NCBI GenBank assembly: GCA_963840725.1
Contig: CAWIZY010000009.1
Span: 434,001-498,000, forward strand
DNA length: 64,000 nucleotides
From: CAVWDU01 sp963840725
GTDB taxonomy: Bacteria > Pseudomonadota > Gammaproteobacteria > Pseudomonadales > Halieaceae
Direction of reading: 5' to 3'
In this document: positions 19,824 to 29,633 of the stretch, piece after piece
Position numbering within the stretch: the stretch's first letter is position 1
Layout of the letters: each line of letters begins with the position of its first letter
Notes under the pieces: generated by a model
The model's database searches: none
Told to the model about the DNA's origin: nothing
Seen by the model: only the letters and a program-made list of their open reading frames with translations
Position numbers and translations under genes: made by a program

Positions 19824-20041
19824 ATTCAGTTCCTCGCAGATTGAGTGCTTATGGAGTCCCCAAAAGCATAGTTCCAGCGATCCTTTTAGGCAAGCTCAGG
19901 GGCCGCGCTATGGGTGGTGCCAGCGGGTTTGCTGAACCCTGCCCTGTAGCTTACCTGACCCCTGATCCCGGGGCTGGTCTATACCGGGGCGGGCTGGTAG
20001 CATTGTGCCCCCGATTGAGGTAAAGAAAGCGGCGGCAGGCT

Positions 20042-20611
20042 ATGTTTGATCGAAACAAGAACAAAAAAACAGATTCGCAACACGCCGAGCCTGCCGCTAC
20101 CGTGCCGCGGGCCAGGGCATCAGCCTCAGGTGGCAGGAAAGGCCCGGTCGCCGCTGTTATCGGCGCCAAGATTCAGATCAATGGAGAGATCACCGGCGAC
20201 GAAGATCTGGTCATACAGGGGCACGTTGAAGGCACGGTGAACCTCGGTGAACGAGAACTGATTATCGGCGAGTCCGGTCGTGTATTTGCCGAGTTGCGCT
20301 CAAGAATGGTGCGTGTAGATGGTGAGGTCACCGGCAACATCACTGGTGACGATATTGTTGCCATCACCAGCAGGGGTAACGTGAAGGGCAATATTGTGGC
20401 ACCCAGGGTCACCCTGGAAGACGGCGCCCAGTTCAAGGGCACCATAGATATGGACCCTGCGGCGGTGGCCAGTGCTCCGATGGCCGATGCCCCGATGGCC
20501 AGTGCACCCATGGAGAGTGCCCCCGGGGGGCGCAATCAGCAAGGCCCGGGCGCAGCTATCGAGGGTGGAAAACCCCGAAAGCTGGATATCAAGAAAAGCG
20601 GCAAAGCCTGA
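20042..20611 (+). CDS. Bactofilin (polymer-forming cytoskeletal protein)
   Basis: Bactofilins form nucleotide-free filaments that position cell-wall or polar machinery. The central beta-helix domain is clear (about residues 37-140): GAKIQINGEITGDEDLVIQG, VEGTVNLGERELIIGESG and GEVTGNITGDDIVAITSRGNVKGNI. The N-terminal tail is basic and the C-terminus is disordered, with an APMxxAPMxSAPMxSAP repeat and a Lys-rich end. The gene downstream starts 6 bases after the stop, so the two probably form an operon. Confidence 0.92.
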   Translation: MFDRNKNKKTDSQHAEPAATVPRARASASGGRKGPVAAVIGAKIQINGEITGDEDLVIQGHVEGTVNLGERELIIGESGRVFAELRSRMVRVDGEVTGNITGDDIVAITSRGNVKGNIVAPRVTLEDGAQFKGTIDMDPAAVASAPMADAPMASAPMESAPGGRNQQGPGAAIEGGKPRKLDIKKSGKA

Positions 20612-20617
20612 ACCGGG

Positions 20618-21247
20618 ATGGTTGCCTGGGAGTGGCCCAGCTCAGGGCGAGAAGCCGAGGCGGTGATTCAGCCCTCCAAATTGGTGGGGGGGCTGTTTGG
20701 TCCGGTTGAGGAGGATGCCCGCCTGACCGTGTTGCATGTTGGGGCGGCGTCCCCCGAGACTATGGATTTTTTTGCCCGTTATCGCTGTCGGCTGTTCCTC
20801 AACGACTTGTTTAACAAGCTACCGTTCGTTTTTGAAGACGAAGATAATGATGTGCCTCTGGAGGAGCAGTTTCGCCAGGAATTGCAGATTCCCACTGGCA
20901 CCCGATTCGATATCTGTCTGTTCTGGGATTTTTTCAATTATCTGGACCGGGATGGCATCGCCGCGTTTTTGTCGGTGCTGCGACCGCATTTACACGCCGA
21001 CACGGTGGCTCACGCCTATGCTGTGCATAACCTGCGAGCGCCCCGGGTCAATCAGCGCTACGGTATTGTCGGCAATGAAGAGGTCAGTGTCAGGCCACGA
21101 GAGGCCGCCTTGCCGGGCTACTCGCCGTTGCCGCAGAACCAGCTGAAGACACTGTTGACGTGCTTTCGGGTGGACCGCAGCGTACTGTTAACGGATAGCC
21201 GTTTGGAGTTGCTGCTTCACACCGTGCCCGGAGCACTGGACCGGTAA
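20618..21247 (+). CDS. Conserved hypothetical, possible methyltransferase-like fold
   Basis: I do not recognise a named family. The ~200-residue protein has the order expected of a Rossmann-like SAM-dependent fold: LTVLHVGAASPETMDFFA early, then FDICLFWDFFNYLDRDGIAAFLSVLRPHL, which resembles motif IV and the following helix. The acidic/glycine-rich SAM motif I is weak (HVGAAS), so it could be a degenerate, non-catalytic version. GTG 20662 (VIQPSKLVGGLFG) is a plausible alternative start. Close spacing after bactofilin suggests they work together. Confidence 0.65.
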   Translation: MVAWEWPSSGREAEAVIQPSKLVGGLFGPVEEDARLTVLHVGAASPETMDFFARYRCRLFLNDLFNKLPFVFEDEDNDVPLEEQFRQELQIPTGTRFDICLFWDFFNYLDRDGIAAFLSVLRPHLHADTVAHAYAVHNLRAPRVNQRYGIVGNEEVSVRPREAALPGYSPLPQNQLKTLLTCFRVDRSVLLTDSRLELLLHTVPGALDR

Positions 21248-21282
21248 CTCGGCAGCATTGCGCAGTGCGCGCCCCCCGAATC

Positions 21283-21717
21283 TCAGCGGGCGAAAAGTTG
21301 CTCATCGATGTGTTTAAACGCCTTGAATTCGAGTGCGTTGCCACTGGGGTCCAGAAAAAACAGGGTAGCTTGTTCCCCCGGTTCGCCTTTGAACCTTATG
21401 TGGGGTTCGATGACAAACTGCTGTATCTGTCCGCTGATCCGTTCTCTAAAAGTCTCCCAATCCCCCATGCTCAAGACGACCCCAAAGTGCGGCACCGGCA
21501 CCTGATCGCCGTCTACCGGGTTGGCGGTGGCCGGAACCTGGCCGTTGGGCCCCAAACGCGGGTCAAGGTGGGCGACGATCTGGTGGCCAAACAGGTCGAA
21601 GTCTATCCAGTCGGCTGCGCTGCGACCTTCCGGAAGGCCCAAGGTCCCACCGTAGAAAATCCTGGCTTCCTGAATGCACCTGACGGGAAAAGCGAGGTGG
21701 AAGGGAGTAAGCGGCAT
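21283..21717 (-). CDS. VOC family (glyoxalase/bleomycin-resistance-like) protein
   Basis: A 144-residue vicinal-oxygen-chelate protein. It starts with FHLAFPVRCIQEARIFYGGTLGLPEGRS and ends with LFFLDPSGNALEFKAFKH, the paired beta-alpha-beta-beta-beta modules of the fold. Probable metal ligands are H7 near the start and the C-terminal Glu of ALEFKAF. Members act as dioxygenases, isomerases or binding proteins; no context here points to one. Confidence 0.88.
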   Translation of the reverse strand: MPLTPFHLAFPVRCIQEARIFYGGTLGLPEGRSAADWIDFDLFGHQIVAHLDPRLGPNGQVPATANPVDGDQVPVPHFGVVLSMGDWETFRERISGQIQQFVIEPHIRFKGEPGEQATLFFLDPSGNALEFKAFKHIDEQLFAR

Positions 21718-21821
21718 GGTCTGATTCCTGCTGATGCTCTATCACTAAAGGTTGTAGTTTGGGCTGTAGTTTGGGCTACAGTTCAGAGGTGCCCTAGGTA
21801 ATCCCGCCAGCACTGCCACTG

Positions 21822-22514
21822 TCAGTTCGTGCTCAGGTAGGTAAACCCGCCCTCTTTGATATAGAGCTCACAGGCTGTATTTGATCGTGGTATCAGTGAG
21901 CCGCCCACGGGAATACGCAGCCAGCTGTGGGTCGGGTAGTCGCCAAAGTCATCGCTAAAATCACCTTCGAGAATTAACAGTTCTGCGCCCTGTGAAAAAT
22001 TGATCTGGCCCAGTTCAGCGGGCGATTCCCAGTGCTCGATACGCATGGAGTCGGTATAGGGCGGCTGCGCATAGAGCTTCTTCCAGCGGGTATTTTTGCG
22101 CACAGATTGCAACCAGGGGAGGGCGTTCGACTGAACCGCCTGCTGGTATCGATCGGTGCCCGGATACTGTCGCAATTTCACCAAGAGTGTGCAGCCCTGC
22201 TCGGAAAAGGGCGCGTGGCGAAAGCCCTCCGGGTTGAGCAGGTGCGTGCCCTGGGGCCAGTCTCCGTGTTCATCTGAGAATACCCCTTCCAGCACCAGAA
22301 TCTCTTCGCCCTGTGGGTGATCATGGGCCGGGAATCTGGCCCCGACAGGATAGCGGACAACAGAAGTGACCTGGCCGGCCTCGGACGGACCCTGGAGATG
22401 GAGCCGCTTGCGCAGCACGTGACCCCCGGGACTGGGCGTCCACTCCATGGCAGCGGTGTCTATGGCGATGCGCACGCTGAGATCCGTATTAAGTCGCAGA
22501 GTTTCGTTGCTCAT
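21822..22514 (-). CDS. ChrR-like double-cupin domain protein
   Basis: A 230-residue protein with two cupin-type halves. The first has YPVGARFPAHDHPQGEEILVLEGVFSDEHGDW, with the His/His/Glu metal-binding set of the ChrR cupin. The second, at about residues 150-225, repeats the shape (GAELLILEGDFSDDFGDYPTHSWLRIP) with fewer ligands. ChrR is an anti-sigma factor sensing singlet oxygen, but here its N-terminal zinc domain is absent and no sigma factor gene is adjacent, so a stand-alone enzymatic or sensory cupin is more likely. Confidence 0.85.
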   Translation of the reverse strand: MSNETLRLNTDLSVRIAIDTAAMEWTPSPGGHVLRKRLHLQGPSEAGQVTSVVRYPVGARFPAHDHPQGEEILVLEGVFSDEHGDWPQGTHLLNPEGFRHAPFSEQGCTLLVKLRQYPGTDRYQQAVQSNALPWLQSVRKNTRWKKLYAQPPYTDSMRIEHWESPAELGQINFSQGAELLILEGDFSDDFGDYPTHSWLRIPVGGSLIPRSNTACELYIKEGGFTYLSTN

Positions 22515-22770
22515 GTTTTGCCTGTGGTTTCTGTTTTGTTTAGCCGGGCCGGGCCGGGCCGCGGTCCTTAATCGGGTGGAGGCATACTACCTTGAAGCCC
22601 GGGTCTATGCGACTATCGGCAGAGATAGGCAACTGCTGAACCCCAGCGCCGTGAACAAAAAATACCCCGAGAGATCAGTGGCGACTATTCCATTTGAGGG
22701 AGCGAACCAGTACAATCCCGCGCCGTCGGGGTTGGCTTGTTCGATGCAATCCTGTCGTCTGGACGACCGA

Positions 22771-22846
<76 letters not shown>

Positions 22847-22990
22847 CTCATTTCCTGTAGTAGCCAAACGAAACAGAGACACATCGCTTATTCTTACAGG
22901 TCTGCCGCCTGTGGGAGTGCGCAGGTGCAACGAGTACACCTGCGCTATACAGTCCGTATATGTAGCCTATCCTGACAACAGCGAGCATTG

Positions 22991-23869
22991 TTACTCTGCG
23001 TGATACACCATATCGATCTCTTTCAGATCGGTCACGCCCAGCATGGCCGCGATTGTATCTGTGAGACCCGGGCCTGTGTCGGGGTGCTGCCAGGCGCCCA
23101 GTGTCATTCCACCGTCCACAACCAGGGCGTGCCCGGTGATGAAGGAGGACTCGTCGCCGGCCAGAAAGCAAACCGCATTGGCGATGTCCTCCGGCAAGCC
23201 CGGCCGGCTGATTGGCTGGGCGAGTTCTGACAGTGGCTTGATGGTATCCGAGTAGTCGCGCTCCTTGTCTTGCACCGCCAGTTGCCCGGCAAAGATCGGC
23301 GTATTTATAAAACCCGGACACACCGTATTGACTCGCACCCCGAATGGGCCCAGTTCCTGCGCCACCGAGCGGCTCAGGTTAATCACTGCAGACTTCACGG
23401 CGGAATAAACATGTGGCCCGTAGCCACCGCCAGTGCCAGCGATGCTGGCGGTCGTTATGATGGAGCCTCCGCCCTGTTGTTTCATGACAGGCGCAGCGTA
23501 CTTCATGCCCATTATCGGCCCGGTGAGCATGGCGTCTACGGTGCGCCGATAGGGCTCGCCCAGGTCGGTCTCATCGATATCGCCCGTGACACCACCGAAT
23601 CCGGCATTGTTAAACAAGCAGTCCAGCCGGCCCCATTGCTGGGTGGCCAGGTCAACGGCCGCTTTGACCTGCGCCTCGACACAGACGTCCGTTCGAATGA
23701 ACACAGCGGCATCGCTGTGGGCAGCCGCGAGAGCCTGGCCACGCTCTGCCTGCATGTCAGCGATCACGACCTTGGCACCCTCGGCGATGAATTTCTTCAC
23801 CGTTGCCTCGCCAATACCGCTGGCACCCCCTGTGATTAGCGCCACTTTTTCAGTTAAACATCCGGACAT
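22991..23869 (-). CDS. SDR family oxidoreductase
   Basis: A ~292-residue classical short-chain dehydrogenase. It has the cofactor motif TGGASGIG, an acidic residue after strand two (VVIADMQ), which favours NAD, the NNAGFGG motif, and catalytic Ser/YSAVK. The C-terminus carries the common SSFITGHALVVDGGMTLG. ATG 23869 follows AAGGAG with seven-base spacing and is preferred over 23887, whose codons overlap that site. It lies just downstream of the tRNA, on the opposite strand. Substrate unknown; a steroid or secondary-alcohol substrate is typical for this subgroup. Confidence 0.9.
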   Translation of the reverse strand: MSGCLTEKVALITGGASGIGEATVKKFIAEGAKVVIADMQAERGQALAAAHSDAAVFIRTDVCVEAQVKAAVDLATQQWGRLDCLFNNAGFGGVTGDIDETDLGEPYRRTVDAMLTGPIMGMKYAAPVMKQQGGGSIITTASIAGTGGGYGPHVYSAVKSAVINLSRSVAQELGPFGVRVNTVCPGFINTPIFAGQLAVQDKERDYSDTIKPLSELAQPISRPGLPEDIANAVCFLAGDESSFITGHALVVDGGMTLGAWQHPDTGPGLTDTIAAMLGVTDLKEIDMVYHAE

Positions 23870-24161
23870 GAAGCTGCTCCTTAACACATGGGTTTGATTG
23901 GGGCTTGATCCTGCCTGGCCTTCATCGACGCGCTGACAGGCGAGTACATTACGCTACACTCATGAACCACGACAAGTGAGCTCGGCACGAAGAACTCAAG
24001 ACTGCGGAAATACCCTCGGGAGTGTCGGCAGAACTGTGCTCGAGTGTATCGGACTAAACTACTATCGAAAACACTGGCACAGTGCTAACCGACCAGGTTT
24101 CTCTGGTCTTCAGGAAGCGTACAGGTCGTTCGAACGTGATTGACCCAGGAGATAGTGTGAC

Positions 24162-25370
24162 ATGCCAAAATTTTTTCTCTTCCTCTCGATAGTATTGCTC
24201 CAATGGGGATGTTCAGAACCAGCTGAGCTCGATTATGCCTTTATAGAAATACCCGAAACTATAAACAGGGACCCCGAAAAGGTGTTGACTCAAGAGCAGC
24301 TCCAGTACGACAAGAGGCAAATAATCTATGCATTAAACAATATTTACAGTGGACGAAAGTTTCTTCCCGGTAGTGAGCATGAAGAACTACTGGAAAAGAT
24401 AGACAGCATTCACGGAGAAATTTCTGCCACAGACTTTTGTGCAAAAGTAGATCAGGCTTTCGATGCAGTGTCTGACAATCACCTGAGCGCAAAGTTTGAT
24501 GACAAAAAGTGTGCTAAAAGGCAGGCCCATCGAGATGGACAGGTAGGAAAAAACTATTACCGGGGTAAGGGTGTTCCCTGGGATGTTAGACTCGAAGAGA
24601 GAGACGGCACGAACGCACTGCTGGTAGCGGTTACCAGCTTTCACCCGAGATCCAGCCCCGTATGGGATGGCTTTCTCGATCGTGTACAAATTCTCCTTCC
24701 TGAGGCCAGGCTGGTATTCATTGACATGAGAGGCAATGGAGGCGGGGATGACCGCATCGGCTATGAGCTTTCGGCGCTTCTCGCTGGAAATCAATTGAAG
24801 ACGCCTTATGCAGAGCAATGGACCAGTGCAAATCCAGAGTCTTTTCAAATTCTTGTCAATAGCTTCGAGTACTGGCGCAGGCAGCGTATCGAAGCTGGCA
24901 AAGACCTACCCCCGCACATTGAAGAGTTGAAAGAAACGTTTGAAGACAAAAGAGATCGCGCGATAAATGGGGAGAAAGTCTCTATTGATAGCGAAGACAG
25001 CGATCAAGCAGAACAGGAAAAAGAAGAGTTTGACCTTAATAAAAGCATACGTAAGCCCATCTATCTGCTCGTCGACGCCAAATGCGCATCCAGCTGTGAA
25101 AGCACCACTGACTTCTTTGAGTTCAATCCGTTGGCCACAACCGTGGGCGAAAATACTGCGGGTTACGTTCATTTTGGCAATAATGGAAGTGTCTTTCTAG
25201 AGAACTCCGGTATCCAACTTCAAATGGCGGTCTCTTATAACAGATACTTTGACGACCGATTCATCGAGAAAATCGGCATTACACCAAAACTGGCAGTTCC
25301 CCCTGGCGAGGATGCGATGGCAGTTGCCTGGGATGATTACTTCCAGACCGGCGTCGTCAGCGGCATGTGA
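24162..25370 (+). CDS. S41-family (C-terminal processing protease-like) lipoprotein
   Basis: A 402-residue exported protein with a lipobox (SIVLLQWGC). The C-terminal half has the S41 fold: VFIDMRGNGGGDD, then LLVDAKCASSCESTTDFFE carrying the candidate catalytic Ser in CASSCE, then TTVGENTAGYVHFGN. No PDZ domain is visible. The middle has an acidic charged stretch around SEDSDQAEQEKEEFD. The gene is more AT-rich than its neighbours, suggesting acquisition. ATG 24162 follows AGGAGATAG. Confidence 0.82.
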   Translation: MPKFFLFLSIVLLQWGCSEPAELDYAFIEIPETINRDPEKVLTQEQLQYDKRQIIYALNNIYSGRKFLPGSEHEELLEKIDSIHGEISATDFCAKVDQAFDAVSDNHLSAKFDDKKCAKRQAHRDGQVGKNYYRGKGVPWDVRLEERDGTNALLVAVTSFHPRSSPVWDGFLDRVQILLPEARLVFIDMRGNGGGDDRIGYELSALLAGNQLKTPYAEQWTSANPESFQILVNSFEYWRRQRIEAGKDLPPHIEELKETFEDKRDRAINGEKVSIDSEDSDQAEQEKEEFDLNKSIRKPIYLLVDAKCASSCESTTDFFEFNPLATTVGENTAGYVHFGNNGSVFLENSGIQLQMAVSYNRYFDDRFIEKIGITPKLAVPPGEDAMAVAWDDYFQTGVVSGM

Positions 25371-25619
25371 CGGAGCTTGGGGAGCAGGGAAATGTGGCCA
25401 CCAAATTCCGAGATAGGCAACGAGTTCACGGGGAAGAGCTCAGCGACTCTTCACATGCAACGCTCACTTGGGAGGACTGCTGTAACCATCAGCGGCTGCT
25501 TGCGCCCATCGGGCCTGCGAATCGAATGATAATGCCCTACGCCTTAGATCCAGTTCCTCGCTTGCCCGCCCCCAGCGGCTGTCCTACACTGCGTCATCCT
25601 GAATCCGCGAGCCGAAACC

Positions 25620-27140
25620 ATGAAGAAAATACACTACCTGCTACTGGCGCTCACACTTTCATTGGGCCAGGCTGTCAATGCCGACCCGGTGGCGAAACCC
25701 CCTGAAGACGCCGACTCGGATGTACCCGAGATACTGCATTTCCAGAGTGATCACAGTGTCGAAATCGGTGGCAAGACCGTCAAGTTTCAGGCGACCGCCG
25801 GCACCCTGGAAATGAAGAATGACGACGGCGAGGCCATCGCCCATTTTGGCTACACGGCCTATACGAGAAGCGACGAAAACAAGGCGAAAAGGCCTCTGCT
25901 CTTCGCTTACAACGGTGGCCCCGGTTCGGCTTCCCTCTGGCTACACATGGGCATTCTGGGACCACAGCGCACCGTCGTTGATGATACCGAGTTCACTTCT
26001 ACCGGCCCGTTCGAGCGCATCAACAATGAATACAGCGTACTCGACAAGGCCGACCTGGTGATGATCGACCCGGTGGGCACAGGTTTTTCCCGCCCTGTAG
26101 GCGAGGGCGAGGGCAAGGACTTCTGGGGTGTGGATAACGACATACGCTCGGTCAGTAACTTCATCGCTCAGTACATTACTGACAACGGTCGCTGGGCGTC
26201 TCCCAAGTACCTCCTGGGCGAAAGCTACGGCGGCATCCGCAGCGGCGGTGTGGCCTACACCTTGCTAAGCTCACATAACATTACCCTCAACGGTGTCATC
26301 CTGGTCTCTCCCTTTATGGACTACGTGGCGGGGGCAGCCGGGCTGAAGACCAATACACCGTACTATAACTATCTGAGCACCTTCGCCGCTACCGCCTGGT
26401 ACCACAAGGCACTGGCCAAACGGCCTGCAAAATTGCGTCCCTTTTTGGAGGAGGTAGAACGCTTCGCCGAGGAGGTCTATGCGCCTGTCCTGCTCAAAGG
26501 CAATCGCGCCAATGATGCCGAGCGGCAAAAGGTGCTGGCTGGCCTGCAAAGGTACACCGGCATCAGTGCAGAATATTGGGATCGCGCCAACCTGCGGGTT
26601 ACCGAGAGCCAATTCACCAAGGAATTGCTGCGTGACCGCAAGAAAACGGTGGGCAGGATTGATTCACGTTTTGTAGGCGATGGGCTGGAACACAACGCCC
26701 AGTCTTATTCTTATGACCCTTTCTTTCCCGCTGTCGGCCCCGCTTTTACTGCCACCTTCAACGATTACTACCGGGAAACGCTCGGCGTTAAAACTGATCG
26801 CAGATACGTGACCTCAGCGCCTGTGTTCAGGGAGTGGAATTGGGAGCATCAACAGCCGGATGGGGGATGGTCAGGCAAGTCGCCCTTCGCCAACACGGCC
26901 ATAGATCTCGCTTATGCCATGACCATGAATCCCAACATGCGCGTTTTGGTGCAGCAGGGTTATTACGACCTGGCAACACCCTATGGTGCTACCAACTACT
27001 TCATCGATCACATGGAACTATCGGCAGAGTTGCGGGACAACATTAAGGTGGAGTATTACGAAGCGGGGCATATGATGTACCTGCACCCCCCTTCGCTGAA
27101 AAAATTCAAGCGGGACCTGGACAGCTTCATCCTCCCCTAG
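25620..27140 (+). CDS. S10 family serine carboxypeptidase-like protein
   Basis: A 506-residue alpha/beta-hydrolase peptidase with a signal peptide (LLALTLSLGQAVNA). Family motifs are in order: FAYNGGPGSASLWLHMGILGPQR (oxyanion region), LGESYGGIRSGG (nucleophile Ser), QQGYYDLATPYGA (Asp) and EAGHMMYLHPPS (His). It is predicted to trim C-terminal residues of peptides in the periplasm. Together with the upstream S41 protein it forms a pair of exported peptidases, though a 250-base gap makes an operon uncertain. Confidence 0.92.
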   Translation: MKKIHYLLLALTLSLGQAVNADPVAKPPEDADSDVPEILHFQSDHSVEIGGKTVKFQATAGTLEMKNDDGEAIAHFGYTAYTRSDENKAKRPLLFAYNGGPGSASLWLHMGILGPQRTVVDDTEFTSTGPFERINNEYSVLDKADLVMIDPVGTGFSRPVGEGEGKDFWGVDNDIRSVSNFIAQYITDNGRWASPKYLLGESYGGIRSGGVAYTLLSSHNITLNGVILVSPFMDYVAGAAGLKTNTPYYNYLSTFAATAWYHKALAKRPAKLRPFLEEVERFAEEVYAPVLLKGNRANDAERQKVLAGLQRYTGISAEYWDRANLRVTESQFTKELLRDRKKTVGRIDSRFVGDGLEHNAQSYSYDPFFPAVGPAFTATFNDYYRETLGVKTDRRYVTSAPVFREWNWEHQQPDGGWSGKSPFANTAIDLAYAMTMNPNMRVLVQQGYYDLATPYGATNYFIDHMELSAELRDNIKVEYYEAGHMMYLHPPSLKKFKRDLDSFILP

Positions 27141-27441
27141 CAGCAATTCGCAGTTCTGGCCGGCATTCGACCAGCGATCAGCCGGATGATTGACGCCATC
27201 CTTGGTTGGAATACCTTCAATTTTGAAAGGACTGATACCCTCAATGTATGGTGAAAACCATCCTGAGTTTGTGCGACACAAACCACCCGCAAGCCCACAT
27301 TTTTTATACAGTGCCTGAGGTTTGAGGGATAGCTGACCTTGAATGTTGCGACAAACCTGGCTTTTTTAGTGTCCGCTCGACAATGGCTTGGCACATGGCG
27401 CTCTGGTACATAGCCTTTGGGTGTCATGTTGCACTCGCACA

Positions 27442-28344
27442 CTACATGCCGTGATGATGTGCAATCTCCTCTTCGCTCAGGCGTAGAAACTGTGCCGCGT
27501 TGTTATAAAATATATCCCGTTTCTGTTGCGCACTAAGAAAGGACGCACTCTCTACACCCTCAACAGCCATCCCGACCGACTCCGGCTAAACCATCTGATC
27601 AGTGCCAAACATAATTCGGTCTCCAAACCCCGCATCGACAAGGGCTTCCAGGTAGGTATGAAATTCTTTTCTTGGCAGGACCCGATTAATCACAGCGATG
27701 CCTACATACACCTGGGGATAAATAGCCAAAATCGCCTTCGTTTCCTGGAGGTAGGGGTAGCCTGCGTGCATTAACTGAACCCGGAGCCCGGGGTGGCGAA
27801 CCAGCACGTCCTCGATGAAATTTGGATTCCCCAATGTGATCCGAAAATTCGGGCAGCACCCATAAGGAGAACCTTCAGCACCAAGGCCCGTATGAACTGC
27901 TACCGGCACGTCTAACTCTGCGGCCAGGGCAAAATATGGTTTCATCGAGGGATCGGTCGGCTTGAGGCCTCGATATTGCAGTCCAAGCTCCCCAAGAACC
28001 TCGAGGTCCTTCGACTGAAACAGCTCTCGCAGCCGCGATACCTCCGGGAGTGGATCGCGAGGACCGGTGCACGCACCGCCTATGATGCGCTCTGGAGCAG
28101 CGACCTTGTATTGCTCGACATGATCGAGTGGGCCACTGGCAACCGCCAGGACTATGTCGTAGCGCTCCATCGCTTGTAGCGTTGCCGCGATGGCCTCTTG
28201 GTCGTTTTGGGCACTGGGTAAATTACCTGTTATCTCGTTCGGTGGTGGAGGACACCCATACTCGTCGTAGCCAAAGGCATGGAGATGCATGCCGATAATC
28301 GGGAGCCTCTGTTGAGCATGCGCCGAAAGCGGCATCAGGAACAC
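27442..28344 (-). pseudogene. Amidohydrolase (TIM-barrel) with in-frame TAG
   Basis: An amidohydrolase-2-type protein, probably exported, that is open from GTG 28344 to a TAG at 27586-27588. The same frame then continues for 47 more codons to a second stop at 27442, with credible family sequence (PESVGMAV, SAQQKRDIFYNNAAQFLRLSEEE). Homologues have W where the TAG lies (FGTDQMVWPE), so a TGG to TAG change is the simple explanation. Metal-binding signs include MHLHAF and LMHAGYP. The N-terminus is also damaged: only the end of a signal peptide (PLSAHAQQ) remains, with a TAA just upstream in frame. Probably a decaying gene. Confidence 0.8.
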
Positions 28345-28390
28345 TGCAACTGATTACCGAGAGTGCTTTCACCGTGGATATTGGTTTTAC

Positions 28391-28564
28391 GCACCTCTGA
28401 GAGCCGATCCGGACAACAGTGGCCAACAAGAATAGGGCAGGAAATACGAGACACTCGATACCCAGTCTTATGCGGCTGATCAAAGCCAGTTCAGCACCTA
28501 ACTTGGGTGCGAGTACGTAGAGAATAACGAACATCAGCGGCGCAACGACAGCCCCGACGATCAT
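28391..28564 (-). pseudogene. MAPEG-like membrane protein fragment
   Basis: An ATG at 28564 opens two hydrophobic helices (GAVVAPLMFVILYVLAPKLG, RLGIECLVFPALFLLATVVRIG) that resemble the N-terminal half of bacterial MAPEG-type proteins. After about residue 57 the frame runs into the out-of-frame start of the amidohydrolase remnant, so the second half is missing. It looks like a deletion junction. A 37-codon ORF with one membrane helix (28687-28574) lies just upstream and may or may not be real. Confidence 0.35.
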
Positions 28565-28722
28565 GCCTGGATTCTATCGTTGTCTAACTGAGACATAGTG
28601 CAATACCGTAGACGCGATAACTATCACAAACGCAACTGCAGAAATACCAGCGGCAGGTGCCACTGAAAAGCCACGTGCCCTCGCCATCCTCTGCGCCTCT
28701 CGCTTCCGCAACTGGCATGCGT

Positions 28723-29109
28723 TCAGGGAGGGCCGGGAACGACTGAGCGGAGTGGGTGCCTGACGTTCCTGCGGGAACGCTTTTCGGTTAAAAGCAGCGG
28801 TAGTGAAACCGTCAGATACCCATATTGGTTGTTGTACCGATTCTCGGCATTAGCGATTCTTGCTGCTTGAGTAATTTCACGGGCAAGCTCCTCGATCTTC
28901 ACACGCTGCTTTCGCGTGGGTGACTTGGCCTCAATTCCCGTATCACTCAAAATATCAAAAATTGATGGCAGGAGGTCGCTACCGTCGGAGGCCTTTTCAT
29001 AGACTCCTGGTATGAAAACTAGGCCCAATGCGCCACCACCTACCAACATCATAAATGCTTGCTTCTGTTTGGTTTGTCGATCAGATTGGTTTTTCAAGTA
29101 GTTATTCAA
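28723..29109 (-). CDS. Small hypothetical protein with one membrane helix
   Basis: Not recognised. A TTG start (29109) gives 128 residues: a basic N-terminus, a hydrophobic segment (FMMLVGGGALGLVFIPGVY), then a charged helical region. An internal ATG at about residue 20 is also possible. No strong ribosome site is visible. Base composition is lower in GC than the surrounding chromosome, in line with the accessory island. Confidence 0.35.
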   Translation of the reverse strand: MNNYLKNQSDRQTKQKQAFMMLVGGGALGLVFIPGVYEKASDGSDLLPSIFDILSDTGIEAKSPTRKQRVKIEELAREITQAARIANAENRYNNQYGYLTVSLPLLLTEKRSRRNVRHPLRSVVPGPP

Positions 29110-29159
29110 AATCTATACATATGAAATCTATTTGGGTGCCGTCTCAGCTCGATCCTGTC

Positions 29160-29555
29160 TTAATCTGCGTTTCCCTCGAACTGTGGCGCATTACCGCCAA
29201 TGTGATCCCATGGTGCCTTGGAGCCGACAAAAAGGTGCATCTCAATTTCTACACCGGGATCTCCATCTATGCAGCCAAGCGCCAGGCCATGCACCTCACC
29301 ATTCCAGAGACCACACAGAGTTGAGCCGCAATTACTGCAAAAGCCTACAGACCATTCCTCGTCCGTGCTAAAAGTCGCTAGCGAATCTGTTCCGCTAATC
29401 CACCCGAAATTACCGCCTGGCGCTAGCTCTGCATACGCAGATGATGGCCCACTAAACACTTTCCTGCACTTCGAGCAGTGGCAAGCTCTAGCGTTCTGCA
29501 AGTAGCCAGTGAACGCGAACGAAAGACTCCCACAAATGCAACTGCCTGTAATCAT
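29160..29555 (-). CDS. GFA family (CENP-V/GFA zinc fold) protein
   Basis: A 131-residue zinc-binding protein of the glutathione-dependent formaldehyde-activating fold. Cysteine sets are clear: GSCICGSLSF, ACHCSKCRKVFSG and FCSNCGSTLCG. ATG 29555 follows AGGAG. The family name is historical; most members have no proven role in formaldehyde metabolism. It lies among cassette-like genes on the same strand, so it may also be mobile cargo, though I could not define a full attC next to it. Confidence 0.85.
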   Translation of the reverse strand: MITGSCICGSLSFAFTGYLQNARACHCSKCRKVFSGPSSAYAELAPGGNFGWISGTDSLATFSTDEEWSVGFCSNCGSTLCGLWNGEVHGLALGCIDGDPGVEIEMHLFVGSKAPWDHIGGNAPQFEGNAD

Positions 29556-29633
29556 GCTATCTCCTGGGCATTAGCACATAACGACCACGCTCACCAGCAG
29601 CAATGGAGCGCCGCAGAATTGCCGGCTGATGCA

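Noticed and set aside
28760..28785. Hairpin CGTTCC/GGAACG followed by CTTTT
   Set aside because: The stem is short and lies inside a possible small ORF; support for a terminator is too weak.
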